This document shows positions 38,656 through 47,311 of a DNA stretch of 64,000 nt, in pieces. The stretch is from DUZB01 sp963747555 (GTDB lineage: Bacteria > Desulfobacterota > DSM-4660 > Desulfatiglandales > Desulfatiglandaceae): positions 1 through 64,000 of the forward strand of contig CAVVFZ010000035.1 of NCBI GenBank assembly GCA_963747555.1, read 5' to 3'. The notes below the pieces were generated by a model. The model was given only the letters and a program-made list of their open reading frames with translations. It was not told where the DNA came from and did no database searches. Numbering within the stretch: the first letter of the stretch is position 1; every line of letters begins with the position of its first letter. The position numbers were made by a program, and so were the translations under genes.

Positions 38656-39128
38656 AGCCCAACCTCCTCACATTGCTTTACGGTATTTTCTTCCATTGGT
38701 TTGAAAAATTGATTACACTCTTGTTGTTCATAACTTTCGGGCTTAGACTTGTCAAGATATCGATTGATGGTTGGAGGCTTCTCGTTCCGGCGTTTCTCTC
38801 ACAAGCAGACACAGTTTGGTCTTCTTGCTTCAGTGTCTGGTTTTTGCTGGCCGTTGTTTGTAGCCATCATGAAAAGGCTTATATATCATATTCTTATCTC
38901 ATAATAGATGCTTGGTTAGCAAAAGAGATGGCGGCACATCTACGCCTTCTTGCCATTTAGATATGCCCTGTAAATTTACTCCTCTCAAAAACAATGTTTC
39001 ACGTGAAACATTGTTTTTCCTTTATCGGCACGCCAAAATATGTTATGAACACCTTACCGGTATGCGCCACTTAAATCACCTGTCATTATACTTAACCCGT
39101 CTGACCAATGCGAGATACCTTAACTCTT
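38656..39128. other. intergenic region containing parS
   Basis: 473 bases between divergent genes. Apart from the parS palindrome at 38987-39018 I see no gene; an ATG at 39108 in frame with parA is a less likely start than 39129. AT content is high. Confidence 0.6.
38987..39018. promoter_or_regulatory. parS centromere site within a 32-bp perfect palindrome
   Basis: TGTTTCACGTGAAACA (38995-39010) is the exact ParB-binding consensus. It is embedded in a longer perfect inverted repeat, AAAAACAA before and TTGTTTTT after. It lies about 110 bases upstream of parA. Confidence 0.95.
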
Positions 39129-39893
39129 ATGGGCCATATCATATCCATCTCCAACCAAAAAGGCGGCGTAGGTAAAACCACCACCGCTGTAAATTTGTCA
39201 GCGTCGATCGCCGCAGGCGATAAAGACTGCCTCCTTATCGATGCTGACCCGCAAGGCAATGCAACCACAGGTTTGGGCCTTCGTTGCGATTCCTTGACCT
39301 ATGGCCTCTATGACTTTTTGCTTGAAGGCATCCCATTCGACCAGGCAGTCGTTCAAACATCTCTTCCAAGACTACAGATTCTGGGCGCCACCAGAAACCT
39401 CATCGGCGCCGATGTCGAAATCGCCTCCATGCCCGGTCGTGAATTCCTTCTACGAAAAGCCCTTGCACCATTTAAAGACCGCTTTCACTACATTTTCATT
39501 GACTGTCCTCCTTCTCTGGGCTTCCTCACGGTTAATGCCCTCACCGCTGCAGAATCCATACTCATCCCCGTTCAGTGTGAATATTATGCCTTCGAAGGAC
39601 TATCCCAGCTTCTCAGGACGGCACAAGCCGTTAAAAAGAGCCTGAACCCGACCCTTCGAATTGCGGATATCGTTCTCACCATGTATGACAAGCGTAACAA
39701 CCTTTCAACCCAAGTAGCCAACGAAGCCCGATCCCTTTTTAAGAACCGCGTATTCAGGACCGTAATCCCGCGCAACGTTCGCCTGAGCGAAGCCCCAAGC
39801 CATGGAAAGCCCGTTATCCTTTACGACATACGCTCATCAGGAGCCCAAAGCTATTTATCCCTCGCAAAAGAACTGATTGAAAAGGAACAGTGA
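39129..39893 (+). CDS. parA: chromosome-partitioning ATPase ParA/Soj
   Basis: About 254 residues from ATG 39129, whose MGHIISISNQKGGVGKTTTA opening is typical for the family. The ATG seven codons earlier is probably not used. A deviant Walker A (KGGVGKTT), Walker A' (LLIDADPQGNATTGLG) and Walker B (YIFIDCPPSLG) identify a chromosomal ParA. It moves or positions ParB-parS complexes during chromosome segregation. parB follows 2 bases after its stop. There is no strong ribosome binding site. Confidence 0.96.
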   Translation: MGHIISISNQKGGVGKTTTAVNLSASIAAGDKDCLLIDADPQGNATTGLGLRCDSLTYGLYDFLLEGIPFDQAVVQTSLPRLQILGATRNLIGADVEIASMPGREFLLRKALAPFKDRFHYIFIDCPPSLGFLTVNALTAAESILIPVQCEYYAFEGLSQLLRTAQAVKKSLNPTLRIADIVLTMYDKRNNLSTQVANEARSLFKNRVFRTVIPRNVRLSEAPSHGKPVILYDIRSSGAQSYLSLAKELIEKEQ

Positions 39894-39895
39894 AG

Positions 39896-40741
39896 ATGCC
39901 AAAAAGAAATGCCCTTGGGAAAGGTCTCTCCGCCCTTATTCCGGACATGCAGGAACTAGATGAAAAGGAGACCATATATTTTCAGTGCCCTATTGAAGCG
40001 ATTGAACCTAATCCGGATCAACCCAGGCAGCAATTTCTCCCTGATGAACTTCTTGAATTAATTGCTTCCGTGAAGGAAAAAGGGATTATCACTCCCCTTC
40101 TCGTAACGCGCAAAGACACCGGTTATCAATTGATTGCAGGGGAAAGACGGTGGCGCGCAGCCCAACAGGCCGGTCTCAAAAGGGTTCCCGTCGTCGTCAA
40201 GGAAACCACCCCTACCGAATCCCTCGAGCTGGCGCTTATAGAAAATATTCATAGAAAAGATTTAAATCCAATCGAGGAAGCGGTTGCTTACAGCAAGCTT
40301 CTCGAACAAACCGGCATAACCCAGGAGTCTCTCGCCCAACGACTAGGCAAAGATCGCTCTTCCATAACCAATTCACTAAGACTATTACACCTCCCCCCCT
40401 CCATTCAAAAGGATGTCATCACGGGCACACTAAGCATGGGGCACGCCCGTCTCTTGGCTGGAATAAAAGACACGGCACAACAACAATTTGTTCGCGATTC
40501 CATTATTAAAAAGGAGCTTTCGGTCCGTCAGTCTGAGGCCCTTGTCAAAAAACTACGGGAGCCTGAAAAAAAGACCCATGCGAATTCCGAACTGGATTAT
40601 TATATTAAATCGTTGGCGGATAATCTGAAAAAGTCCCTTGGAACCAAGGTGGAAATTAAAAAACGAGGCAAAAGAGGTAAGATCGTCGTTCATTTCTATT
40701 CAGACGACGAATTAGACCGATTGCTTGAACTTATCGGCTGA
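39896..40741 (+). CDS. parB: chromosome-partitioning protein ParB/Spo0J
   Basis: 281 residues from ATG 39896 (a GTG two codons earlier, overlapping the parA stop, is possible). An N-terminal ParA-interaction peptide (RNALGKGLSALIP) leads into the ParB/Srx CTPase domain with GERRWRAAQQAGL and ENIHRKDLNPIEEAVAY, then the parS-binding HTH (ITQESLAQRLGKDRSSITNS) and a C-terminal dimer domain. It spreads from the perfect parS 0.9 kb upstream. Its 3' end overlaps the convergent plsY gene by 11 bases. Confidence 0.96.
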   Translation: MPKRNALGKGLSALIPDMQELDEKETIYFQCPIEAIEPNPDQPRQQFLPDELLELIASVKEKGIITPLLVTRKDTGYQLIAGERRWRAAQQAGLKRVPVVVKETTPTESLELALIENIHRKDLNPIEEAVAYSKLLEQTGITQESLAQRLGKDRSSITNSLRLLHLPPSIQKDVITGTLSMGHARLLAGIKDTAQQQFVRDSIIKKELSVRQSEALVKKLREPEKKTHANSELDYYIKSLADNLKKSLGTKVEIKKRGKRGKIVVHFYSDDELDRLLELIG

Positions 40742-41351
40742 CCTTTCTATCTTTCCATTTCCTTTCTTTTCCTTTTACTAGTCTATCGATATTTTCATAG
40801 TGTTTCACACAAATGAGCAGCGCCATAAGAGCCGAAACAACGATGCAGGCGCCGGCTTCCTTAAAAATAAAAAGGAATATGGGCATACTCACCGCAGCAA
40901 CCATCGAAGCCAGCGATATATAATTCCATTTCGCCACGATCAGAACAAATAGAACCAATGCCAGAAAAGTAGATAATGGAGATATTGCAAGATAAACCCC
41001 CAGAGCCGTTGCCACCCCCTTTCCTCCATGAAATTTCCTGAAACAAGAAAATTGATGCCCCGCCAGAGCACACAGCCCTACAACCGATGGCCCTATAAAC
41101 TGCCACCCTCCCCCTTGCGTCACCTGGAACATGGACGCCAGTACCGGGACAAGCCCTTTCATCATATCCAGTACCAGCGTGACGATACCCCATTTCATCC
41201 CGAGCTCCCTGGCTACATTTGTCGCCCCAATATTTCCACTTCCCCGCGTGGTAATATCAATACTGGCGACTTTCCTGCTGACAATCTGTCCGAATGGAAT
41301 CGATCCCAAAATAAACGCCCCAACAAAATACACTGCCCATTCCCAGTACAT
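40731..41351 (-). CDS. plsY: acyl-phosphate:glycerol-3-phosphate acyltransferase
   Basis: 206 residues with five hydrophobic segments in the inner membrane. It transfers the acyl group from acyl phosphate (made by PlsX) to glycerol-3-phosphate, the first step of phospholipid synthesis. Motifs: LGSIPFGQIVSR, GSGNIGATNVAREL near residues 37-50 and FHGGKGVATALGV. The length matches the family. Start ATG 41351. The partner-substrate gene gpsA is at 47312 in the same region. Its end overlaps parB on the opposite strand. Confidence 0.96.
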   Translation of the reverse strand: MYWEWAVYFVGAFILGSIPFGQIVSRKVASIDITTRGSGNIGATNVARELGMKWGIVTLVLDMMKGLVPVLASMFQVTQGGGWQFIGPSVVGLCALAGHQFSCFRKFHGGKGVATALGVYLAISPLSTFLALVLFVLIVAKWNYISLASMVAAVSMPIFLFIFKEAGACIVVSALMALLICVKHYENIDRLVKGKERKWKDRKVSR

Positions 41352-41474
41352 AAAACGCTCCTCACCCGCAACGTCGCGATTACAAATCTTCTTGCTCTTT
41401 GTCCCTTCCTATATTACAAATATAGGCAATTTAAAGATCATGCAAACACTTTCTTTATTCAGTTAGGTAGCCTC

Positions 41475-41882
41475 ATGAAATTAATGGTGATGGATGGGCA
41501 GGGTGGCGGTATCGGGGCCGCCATTATAAAAGGAATCCGGGCCAGTATCGGCTTGGATCTGGACATTTTCGCACTCGGGACCAACTCTATTGCCACGTCT
41601 CGCATGATGAAGGCCGGTGCAAACAAAGGAGGTACCGGAGAAAACGCCATCATTCAGACCAGCCAGACTGTGGATATTATCACGGGCCCCCTGGCAATCC
41701 TTATGGCTAACTCAATGATGGGTGAAGTGACCGCTCCTATGGCAGCCGCGGTTACCTCCAGCCCAGCAAAAAAGATACTGATTCCTCTCACCCAGGAAAA
41801 CGTTAGAATAGTCGGAGTTTCGAGCCAACCTTTACCGCATCTGGTAAATCAGGTGGCGCAAATCCTTATGGAGATGCACTAA
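41475..41882 (+). CDS. DUF3842 family protein
   Basis: 135 residues. It opens with MKLMVMDGQGGGIGAAIIKG, a Gly-rich nucleotide-binding-like turn, and has ALGTNSIATSRMMKAGANKG and the hydrophobic GPLAILMANSMMGEVT that mark DUF3842. The function is not established. It ends two bases before cooT, and in anaerobes these two small genes commonly neighbour each other. This points to a role near nickel or CODH maturation (inference). Start ATG 41475; ribosome binding site weak (TTAGGTAG). Confidence 0.8.
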   Translation: MKLMVMDGQGGGIGAAIIKGIRASIGLDLDIFALGTNSIATSRMMKAGANKGGTGENAIIQTSQTVDIITGPLAILMANSMMGEVTAPMAAAVTSSPAKKILIPLTQENVRIVGVSSQPLPHLVNQVAQILMEMH

Positions 41883-41884
41883 TC

Positions 41885-42073
41885 ATGTGTGAAGCAGCTG
41901 TGTACATATTGAAATCAGGCAAGGAAGAACTCGTACTGGAAGGCGTAGATTTTCTGGAGAGCAGCCCCCATCATATCAAAATAATAGACCTCTTTGGCGA
42001 GGAAAGACTGCTCCAAGCAAAAGTAAAACGCTTCTCCCTCTTGGAGCATAAGATTATACTGGAACCCTGTTAA
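41885..42073 (+). CDS. cooT: CooT-family nickel-binding protein
   Basis: 62 residues, the usual size for CooT. It starts MCEAAVYILK; Cys2 is the known nickel ligand of the dimer in the family. The beta-rich remainder (LLQAKVKRFSLLEHKIILE) fits the SH3-like fold. CooT helps supply Ni to the carbon monoxide dehydrogenase C-cluster. That enzyme and its CooC maturation ATPase are encoded 14-19 kb away in this window. The gene follows DUF3842 with a one-base start/stop gap, implying one transcript. Confidence 0.88.
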   Translation: MCEAAVYILKSGKEELVLEGVDFLESSPHHIKIIDLFGEERLLQAKVKRFSLLEHKIILEPC

Positions 42074-42135
42074 TACAACATTTTGAGAACTCCACAGGCA
42101 ATCAACCCAACCCTCAGAAATGGAGAGAGCCTCTT

Positions 42136-42765
42136 ATGCCAAAAACATTTTCGGATAATATAAGATGGTTAGGACATGATGCCTTTCGTGTAGAAGCGTG
42201 CAAGACGATCTATTTTGATCCCTATCAACTTTCCGACGGTTCCCCAGCAGATCTTATTTTCATTTCTCACGATCATTTTGACCACTGTTCTCCTGATGAT
42301 GTAATGCGCATTCAAGGACCTAACACGATCATTATTACCGAGAAAGACTCGGCGTCCAAACTCACTGGTGATATTCGAGTCATGAAACCTGGAGAACAAC
42401 TTGAATTAGCTGGCGTCAAAGTTACGGCCGTGCCTTCCTACAATACCGACAAGAATTTCCATCCAAAACCAAGAGGTTGGCTTGGCTTTATTGTAGAGAT
42501 AGAAGGGGTAAAGCTCTATCACGCCGGGGACACGGATTTTATTCCTGAAATGAAAGATTTTAACGTGGATATTGCGCTGTTGCCCGTATCCGGAACATAT
42601 GTCATGCACTCTGCCCAAGCCGCAAAAGCTGCCATTGCCATAAATCCGAAACTTGCCATTCCGATGCACTATGGCGCTATCGTGGGCAACGAGCAAGATG
42701 CGATCCATTTCCAAACATCACTCGAAGGAAAAGTTGAAGTGCTACTTCTCAAGAAAACCAGTTGA
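42136..42765 (+). CDS. MBL-fold metallohydrolase (UlaG-like)
   Basis: 209 residues. The metallo-beta-lactamase motif HDHFDHCSPDD is followed by YHAGDTDFIPEM and a C-terminal IPMHYG His ligand, so both zinc sites appear complete. The closest group is the UlaG-like or UPF0173-type hydrolases, whose substrates are mostly unknown. Start ATG 42136 after GGAGAG. It lies 62 bases after cooT on the same strand and may share its promoter. Confidence 0.9.
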   Translation: MPKTFSDNIRWLGHDAFRVEACKTIYFDPYQLSDGSPADLIFISHDHFDHCSPDDVMRIQGPNTIIITEKDSASKLTGDIRVMKPGEQLELAGVKVTAVPSYNTDKNFHPKPRGWLGFIVEIEGVKLYHAGDTDFIPEMKDFNVDIALLPVSGTYVMHSAQAAKAAIAINPKLAIPMHYGAIVGNEQDAIHFQTSLEGKVEVLLLKKTS

Positions 42766-42969
42766 CAGTACCTCCGTTTCCAATGCCGTCACAAGGCATT
42801 TTTCCCTTCCATCGCTTTTTTGAGCGAGCCACCCGAATATTTGTATATTTCCCGATTTTCGGTAAAATTCCTGTCCACGAAAACGGGAACAGCGATTGTC
42901 GTCGATCTGAGAGGCTTCTTTTTGCTTTATTATACCAATCTAACATAACTTCCACATTATATAACATTA

Positions 42970-43190
42970 TTAATTAAAGGTTTTTTCAACTTTCCTTCCG
43001 CTGTCTTCCCATGCTTTTTCCATTTTCTGAAGACTGAGTGCGATTCTCGTGGCTCTGACAGATCCTCAATAAGCGCCAAAAAAGCTTCCCTTTCCAAAAC
43101 TTTTGTCCCTCCCCACTTTTCATTTAAACCAACCCCATCCAGGTTCTCCTGCTCTGCCATTTCACAAAACCGAAAATATCGAGCATTCAT
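42970..43190 (-). pseudogene. small hypothetical protein, one frameshift
   Basis: ATG 43190 after GAGGG opens a charged helical protein (LNEKWGGTKVLEREAFLALI). Near 43060 a one-base slip changes the frame. The alternative frame continues naturally as VRATRIALSLQKMEKAWEDS and ends GRKVEKTFN with TAA at 42970. Restored length is about 73 residues. Unknown family, probably a soluble helical protein. Confidence 0.45.
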
Positions 43191-43302
43191 CCCTCACACA
43201 CCCGAATTCCATTCCTGGCTCTATCGGTTCTTTGACAACAACAAGAGCCTTTCCTATATTTGGAATGGTTGCATTTGAAATAAGGAAGGGAGCAGACACC
43301 AA

Positions 43303-43651
43303 AATGGATCCTGATGAAACTTGCAGAGGTAGTAAATCAGACACAGCACTTCCGATAGCAGAGACTTGCCTTGGAAAAATAGAAATCCCCACCAAGAGGG
43401 AGCAAGCCGCTCTTCGTAAGTTGAAACGCATTAAAGAACATGTAAGAGAATTAAAAAGAACGATCCAAATCCTCCAAGAAAACAATGCCGAAAACTATTT
43501 CGAGCCTATTACGGACGCCAAAAACGAACTGGCACGCATGAAAATTGAATGGGAGACATGGGTGATCGAAAGAGATCACGCCGCGAAAGAGAGAATGCTT
43601 CTTCTTGGCCACGAAACCTCGCCAGCTGATCCACCTTCCCAAAATGATTGA
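43303..43651 (+). CDS. hypothetical coiled-coil protein (about 116 aa)
   Basis: ATG 43303 is preceded by AAGGAAGGGAG. The product is hydrophilic, with a long heptad-like helix (REQAALRKLKRIKEHVRELK and onward to DAKNELARMKIEWETWVIER) and no signal or membrane segment. I do not recognise it. An upstream in-frame ATG at 43265 is possible. It ends in the same reading frame in which the groEL fragment later begins. Confidence 0.5.
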
Positions 43652-43708
43652 AGCACGCTGCTGTACGCAACAAACCAAAAAAATTTTCCGCATCCCCTTC
43701 TGGAGAAT

Positions 43709-44868
43709 AATGATTCCACGATAGGAGACATTATTGCCGAGGCAATGGAAAAAGTAGGCAAAGAAGGCGTCATCACCGTAGAAGAAGCCAAAAGCATGGA
43801 GACTACTTTGGAGATCGTGGAAGGGATGCAGTTCGACCGGGGATACCTCAGTCCATACTTTGTTACGAACCCTGAAAAGATGGAAGTACACCTGGACGAA
43901 CCGTATATCCTCCTTAACGAAAAGAAAATCAGCAGCATGAAAGACCTGATTCCGATCCTCGAACAGGTCGCAAAAATGGGGAAACCCCTTCTCATTCTTG
44001 CCGAGGATGTGGACGGCGAAGCGCTTGCCACCCTCGTGGTAAATAAGATTCGTGGAACCCTTCATTGCTCTGCAGTGAAGGCACCTGAATTTGGCGACAG
44101 ACGAAAAGCCATGCTGGAGGACATTGCCATCATCACCGCTGGCCAGGTCATCAGCGAAGACCTGGGGTTAAAACTTGAAAATCTTACATTGGACGATCTT
44201 GGCACAGCAAAAAGGATTACCATCGATAAAGACAACACCACCATTGTCGATGGCGGTGGGAATCGAGATGCCATTCAGGGCCGCGTTAAACAGATTCGGG
44301 CCCAAATTGAGGAAACCACCAGTGACTATGACAGGGAAAAACTCCAGGAAAGACTTGCTAAGCTCATCGGAGGTGTTGCGGTGATCAATGTGGGAGCAGC
44401 TACTGAAGCGGAAATGAAAGAAAAGAAGGATCGCGTTGAAGATGCTCTCAACGCAACCCGTGCGGCCGTTGAAGAGGGCATTGTACCGGGGGGAGGCGTT
44501 GCTTTTATTCGGGCTGTTAAGGCACTTGAAAAAGCAAAACTACATGGAGAACAGCAGCTCGGAGTAAATCTGATAAAACGTGCTCTCGAAGAACCTGTCA
44601 GACAGATTGCCAATAACGCTGGATTTGAGGGATCCGTAGTGGTTCAACGAGTACTAGAAGGCAGCGGCAACTTTGGTTTCAACGCCGAAACCGGCCATTA
44701 TGAAGATCTTATCGCCGCAGGTATTATTGATCCTACCAAGGTCTCCCGCTTCGCACTTCAAAATGCCGCATCCGTAGCCGGGCTCCTCCTCACAACGGAA
44801 GCATGGTTGCTGAAAAGCCGGAAAAAAAGAAACCGGCGCCGCCGATGCCACCCGAGGACATCTATTAG
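43709..44868 (+). pseudogene. groL: GroEL chaperonin, N-terminally truncated
   Basis: GroEL similarity starts abruptly at NNDSTIGDIIAEAMEKVG (about residue 150 of a normal 545). It then runs through the apical and second equatorial parts (EGMQFDRGYLSPYFVTN, EDVDGEALATLVVNKIRG, VEEGIVPGGGVAFIRA, RFALQNAASVAGLLLTTEA). The first ~150 residues, with the ATP-binding GDGTT, are missing, and no groES precedes it. A one-base slip near 44798 hides the normal tail EKKKPAPPMPPEDIY, with stop TAG at 44868. Unable to fold as a chaperonin subunit; a working copy must exist elsewhere. Confidence 0.88.
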
Positions 44869-44940
44869 ACACCAATCTTATCGCAGCAGCAGCCTGGAAC
44901 AAGTTTCCAGTCTGCTGCATCATCTCCTGCGCCCTCTCCT

Positions 44941-45891
44941 CTAACACCCTTTTTCTTTACCATTTTCCACGAAAAAGCCTATAAACATATCGAGAAGCGC
45001 ACCCAGGGATAAACCCGCCGCCTTCGCCGCAAGAGGAAAAAGACTGGTTTCCGTCATTCCAGGTATTGTATTTGTTTCCAGCAGATAACATTTCTCCTCT
45101 CGAATGATAATATCAGACCGGCTCCAAATAGCACAATCAAGAACCCTATGTGCTGTGTTTGCAATACGGCAGGCCTCTTCCCTCAGATTTTCAGGTATAT
45201 CCGCGGGACAAATCTCTTTGCTGGCGCCAGGTTTGTATTTGGCTTCATAGTCAAAAAAGGCATAGGAGGCATCCGGGACAATTTCAATGAGTGGGAGGGT
45301 GACCAGTTCATCGTTTCCCATGACACAACAGGTAATTTCTCTCCCTTTTATATATTCTTCCACCATAATCTCTTCGTCCCATGAAAAAGCGTTTTCCATT
45401 CCATCCCGAACTTGCGCCTCATTACGGCAGATGGAAATTCCGATGCTTGACCCTTCCGAAACCGGTTTTATGACCAGTGGCAACCCGATTTGCTCCATAA
45501 TTTCTCCAAATGAAACATCTCCTCCTCGTCTCATGATGCAATCATGGGCAACTGAAAGACCAGCGGACCTGTAACGCTCCTTTGCAATCTTTTTGTTCAT
45601 GCAAAGACAACTTGACAGAACCCCTGAACCTACAAAAGGAATACCAAGAACATCCAAAAATCCCTGCATCTTCCCATCTTCACCGATTTTTCCATGCAGC
45701 ATATTGAAAGCAAGATCAATTTCCTCCCGACTTTCAAACAACCTACCCAGCTCATCCCGCGGATCGAACATGGTAACCAGATATTTTTCCCTGTCTAAAG
45801 CATTATACACCGCTCTTCCGCTCTTTAAACTGACGTCCCGTTCCGCGGACCAACCGCCTGCCAAAACGGCAATTCTCCTCTTCTTTTTCAT
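44941..45891 (-). CDS. ddl: D-alanine--D-alanine ligase
   Basis: 316 residues from ATG 45891 (MKKKRRIAVLAGGWSAERDV); nine extra codons to 45918 are possible but unlikely. ATP-grasp enzyme making D-Ala-D-Ala for peptidoglycan in the cytoplasm. Motifs: AGGWSAERDVSLKSG, LHGKIGEDGKMQGFLD, PLVIKPVSEGSSIGISIC, and the metal site YLLETNTIPGMTETSLFP. Length fits Ddl. The usual mur genes are not adjacent. Confidence 0.95.
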   Translation of the reverse strand: MKKKRRIAVLAGGWSAERDVSLKSGRAVYNALDREKYLVTMFDPRDELGRLFESREEIDLAFNMLHGKIGEDGKMQGFLDVLGIPFVGSGVLSSCLCMNKKIAKERYRSAGLSVAHDCIMRRGGDVSFGEIMEQIGLPLVIKPVSEGSSIGISICRNEAQVRDGMENAFSWDEEIMVEEYIKGREITCCVMGNDELVTLPLIEIVPDASYAFFDYEAKYKPGASKEICPADIPENLREEACRIANTAHRVLDCAIWSRSDIIIREEKCYLLETNTIPGMTETSLFPLAAKAAGLSLGALLDMFIGFFVENGKEKGC

Positions 45892-46008
45892 TATCTCTTC
45901 GCGTACCCCTGTTGACACTTCTCGTCCTTTTCCGTTAAGATAACAACTGTCATTTGTGGACCTGTTTTGAAAATATCGTGTGCCCTAACCTTTAAGAAAA
46001 CCAATCCT

Positions 46009-46269
46009 ATGAATATTTACAAAAACTCCTTAGCTTTCAAAAAAATGCTTTTCTGGACCTTTGTCATTATTGTTGGCATTCTTTGTGCCTTTCTTGTCCT
46101 GGTCTCGCTCATCTCTGTCTGGATAGGTATCAAATATATTCATGAATCGGGATCCTGGGTTCCGATTTCAGCTGGAACACTCGTATCGGGATCAGTATGC
46201 TGCCTGTACTTCCAAAGCGTGAGGTCTTTCCATTACCACATCAAGAAGGATGCACTATTTGAGGTTTAG
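46009..46269 (+). CDS. small membrane protein (86 aa)
   Basis: Two hydrophobic segments: MLFWTFVIIVGILCAFLVLV with the following stretch, and WVPISAGTLVSGSVCCLYF. They give a helical-hairpin topology in the inner membrane with basic ends. No family recognised; the ribosome binding site is weak. Its stop overlaps the stop of the convergent 59-residue gene by four bases. Confidence 0.45.
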   Translation: MNIYKNSLAFKKMLFWTFVIIVGILCAFLVLVSLISVWIGIKYIHESGSWVPISAGTLVSGSVCCLYFQSVRSFHYHIKKDALFEV

Positions 46270-46445
46270 CGGGAATTTTCATAAAACCCTTTCAGAAATT
46301 CTTCGTCTTTTGGAGACAGATTGAATCGCGTTGCCGCCTCGGGAATCAATTGGGAAAGGGAACTTCCCTCTTCATACTGCATTTTTTCAGATATCCATTT
46401 GACCGCCTGACGCACTTTTTCCCCTTTTGGCTGGATGGTTGTCAC
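46266..46445 (-). CDS. small conserved-looking protein (59 aa)
   Basis: GTG at 46445 lies seven bases after AAGGAGG and is the better start; a TTG at 46466 would add seven residues but overlaps that site. The product is acidic and helical: VRQAVKWISEKMQYEEGSSL, then IPEAATRFNLSPKDEEFLKG. It reads like a regulator or adaptor domain, but I cannot name it. It directly follows birA (about 20 bases), so it is probably the last gene of that transcript. Confidence 0.6.
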   Translation of the reverse strand: MTTIQPKGEKVRQAVKWISEKMQYEEGSSLSQLIPEAATRFNLSPKDEEFLKGFYENSR

Positions 46446-46469
46446 ATCTATCCCTCCTTCCTTCAAGAA

Positions 46470-47297
46470 TTACGAAGCTTGAATTTCCTCAACAGAAACA
46501 TCACCCCAAAGAATTCTGCTTTCTTCCCCCGACCCATTTTTAACAATCAAAGCACCGGTTTCGTCAATTTCCACAGCTTTCCCAGAAATTCTCTTCGTTC
46601 CATTTTTTACCACAACATTCTTTCCGATAACATATGAACATGCATTCCATTGCTCTTGAAAAACGGCCCACGCACCTTTTTCCAATATTCCTATCTGGTA
46701 ATTCTTTTCAAATCGTAAAAGAATTTCAACCAGGAGGGAAGATCTTTCTACCGGGGAACCCGTTTCTCGCATAAGGCTCGTACATGGATAAAGCACCTCG
46801 GACGCTTCTTCAGGATGCCAATTTACGTTGAGGCCCAATCCGACTATCACATGCTCCACCCGATTTTCCGACACGGAAAATTCAGCCAATATGCCGCCGC
46901 TCTTTTTTCCGGATATATAGATATCGTTAGGCCATTTAATCATTGCCACGATACCAAATAGCGCTTTCAGGGAATCTCGTACAGACAGTGCCAGCAACAT
47001 GGTCAGGAAAAACACCTGGTCCGCTTTTAGATCGGGCCTCAATAAGACCGAGAACATCAGATTGCTGCCCCGCGGAGAGACCCATTTTCTATCCATTCTC
47101 CCTTTTCCAGCCAGTTGTTCTTCCGTTATAATAACCGTTCCGTGAGGCGCTCCCGCGGTTGCAAGTTCTTTTCCCCGGATATTCGTGGAGTCCGTTACTT
47201 CATGATAAACGATCCTGTCTCTGAAAACCGAATTTTTCAGATCATCTCTGATCCGCAAGATGTTTATCCTTTCTCCTTTTTTGTCCGAATAATCCAT
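46470..47297 (-). CDS. birA: biotin--[acetyl-CoA-carboxylase] ligase
   Basis: 275 residues. It activates biotin to biotinyl-AMP and attaches it to carboxyl-carrier proteins. Motifs: STNIRGKELA, the biotin-binding loop EQLAGKGRMDRKWVSPRGSN and KWPNDIYISGKKSGGIL; then the C-terminal SH3-like domain. No N-terminal DNA-binding domain is present, so it is the monofunctional ligase and not a biotin repressor. It is 14 bases after gpsA. Confidence 0.93.
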   Translation of the reverse strand: MDYSDKKGERINILRIRDDLKNSVFRDRIVYHEVTDSTNIRGKELATAGAPHGTVIITEEQLAGKGRMDRKWVSPRGSNLMFSVLLRPDLKADQVFFLTMLLALSVRDSLKALFGIVAMIKWPNDIYISGKKSGGILAEFSVSENRVEHVIVGLGLNVNWHPEEASEVLYPCTSLMRETGSPVERSSLLVEILLRFEKNYQIGILEKGAWAVFQEQWNACSYVIGKNVVVKNGTKRISGKAVEIDETGALIVKNGSGEESRILWGDVSVEEIQAS

Positions 47298-47311
47298 GCC
47301 ATTACAAATAT

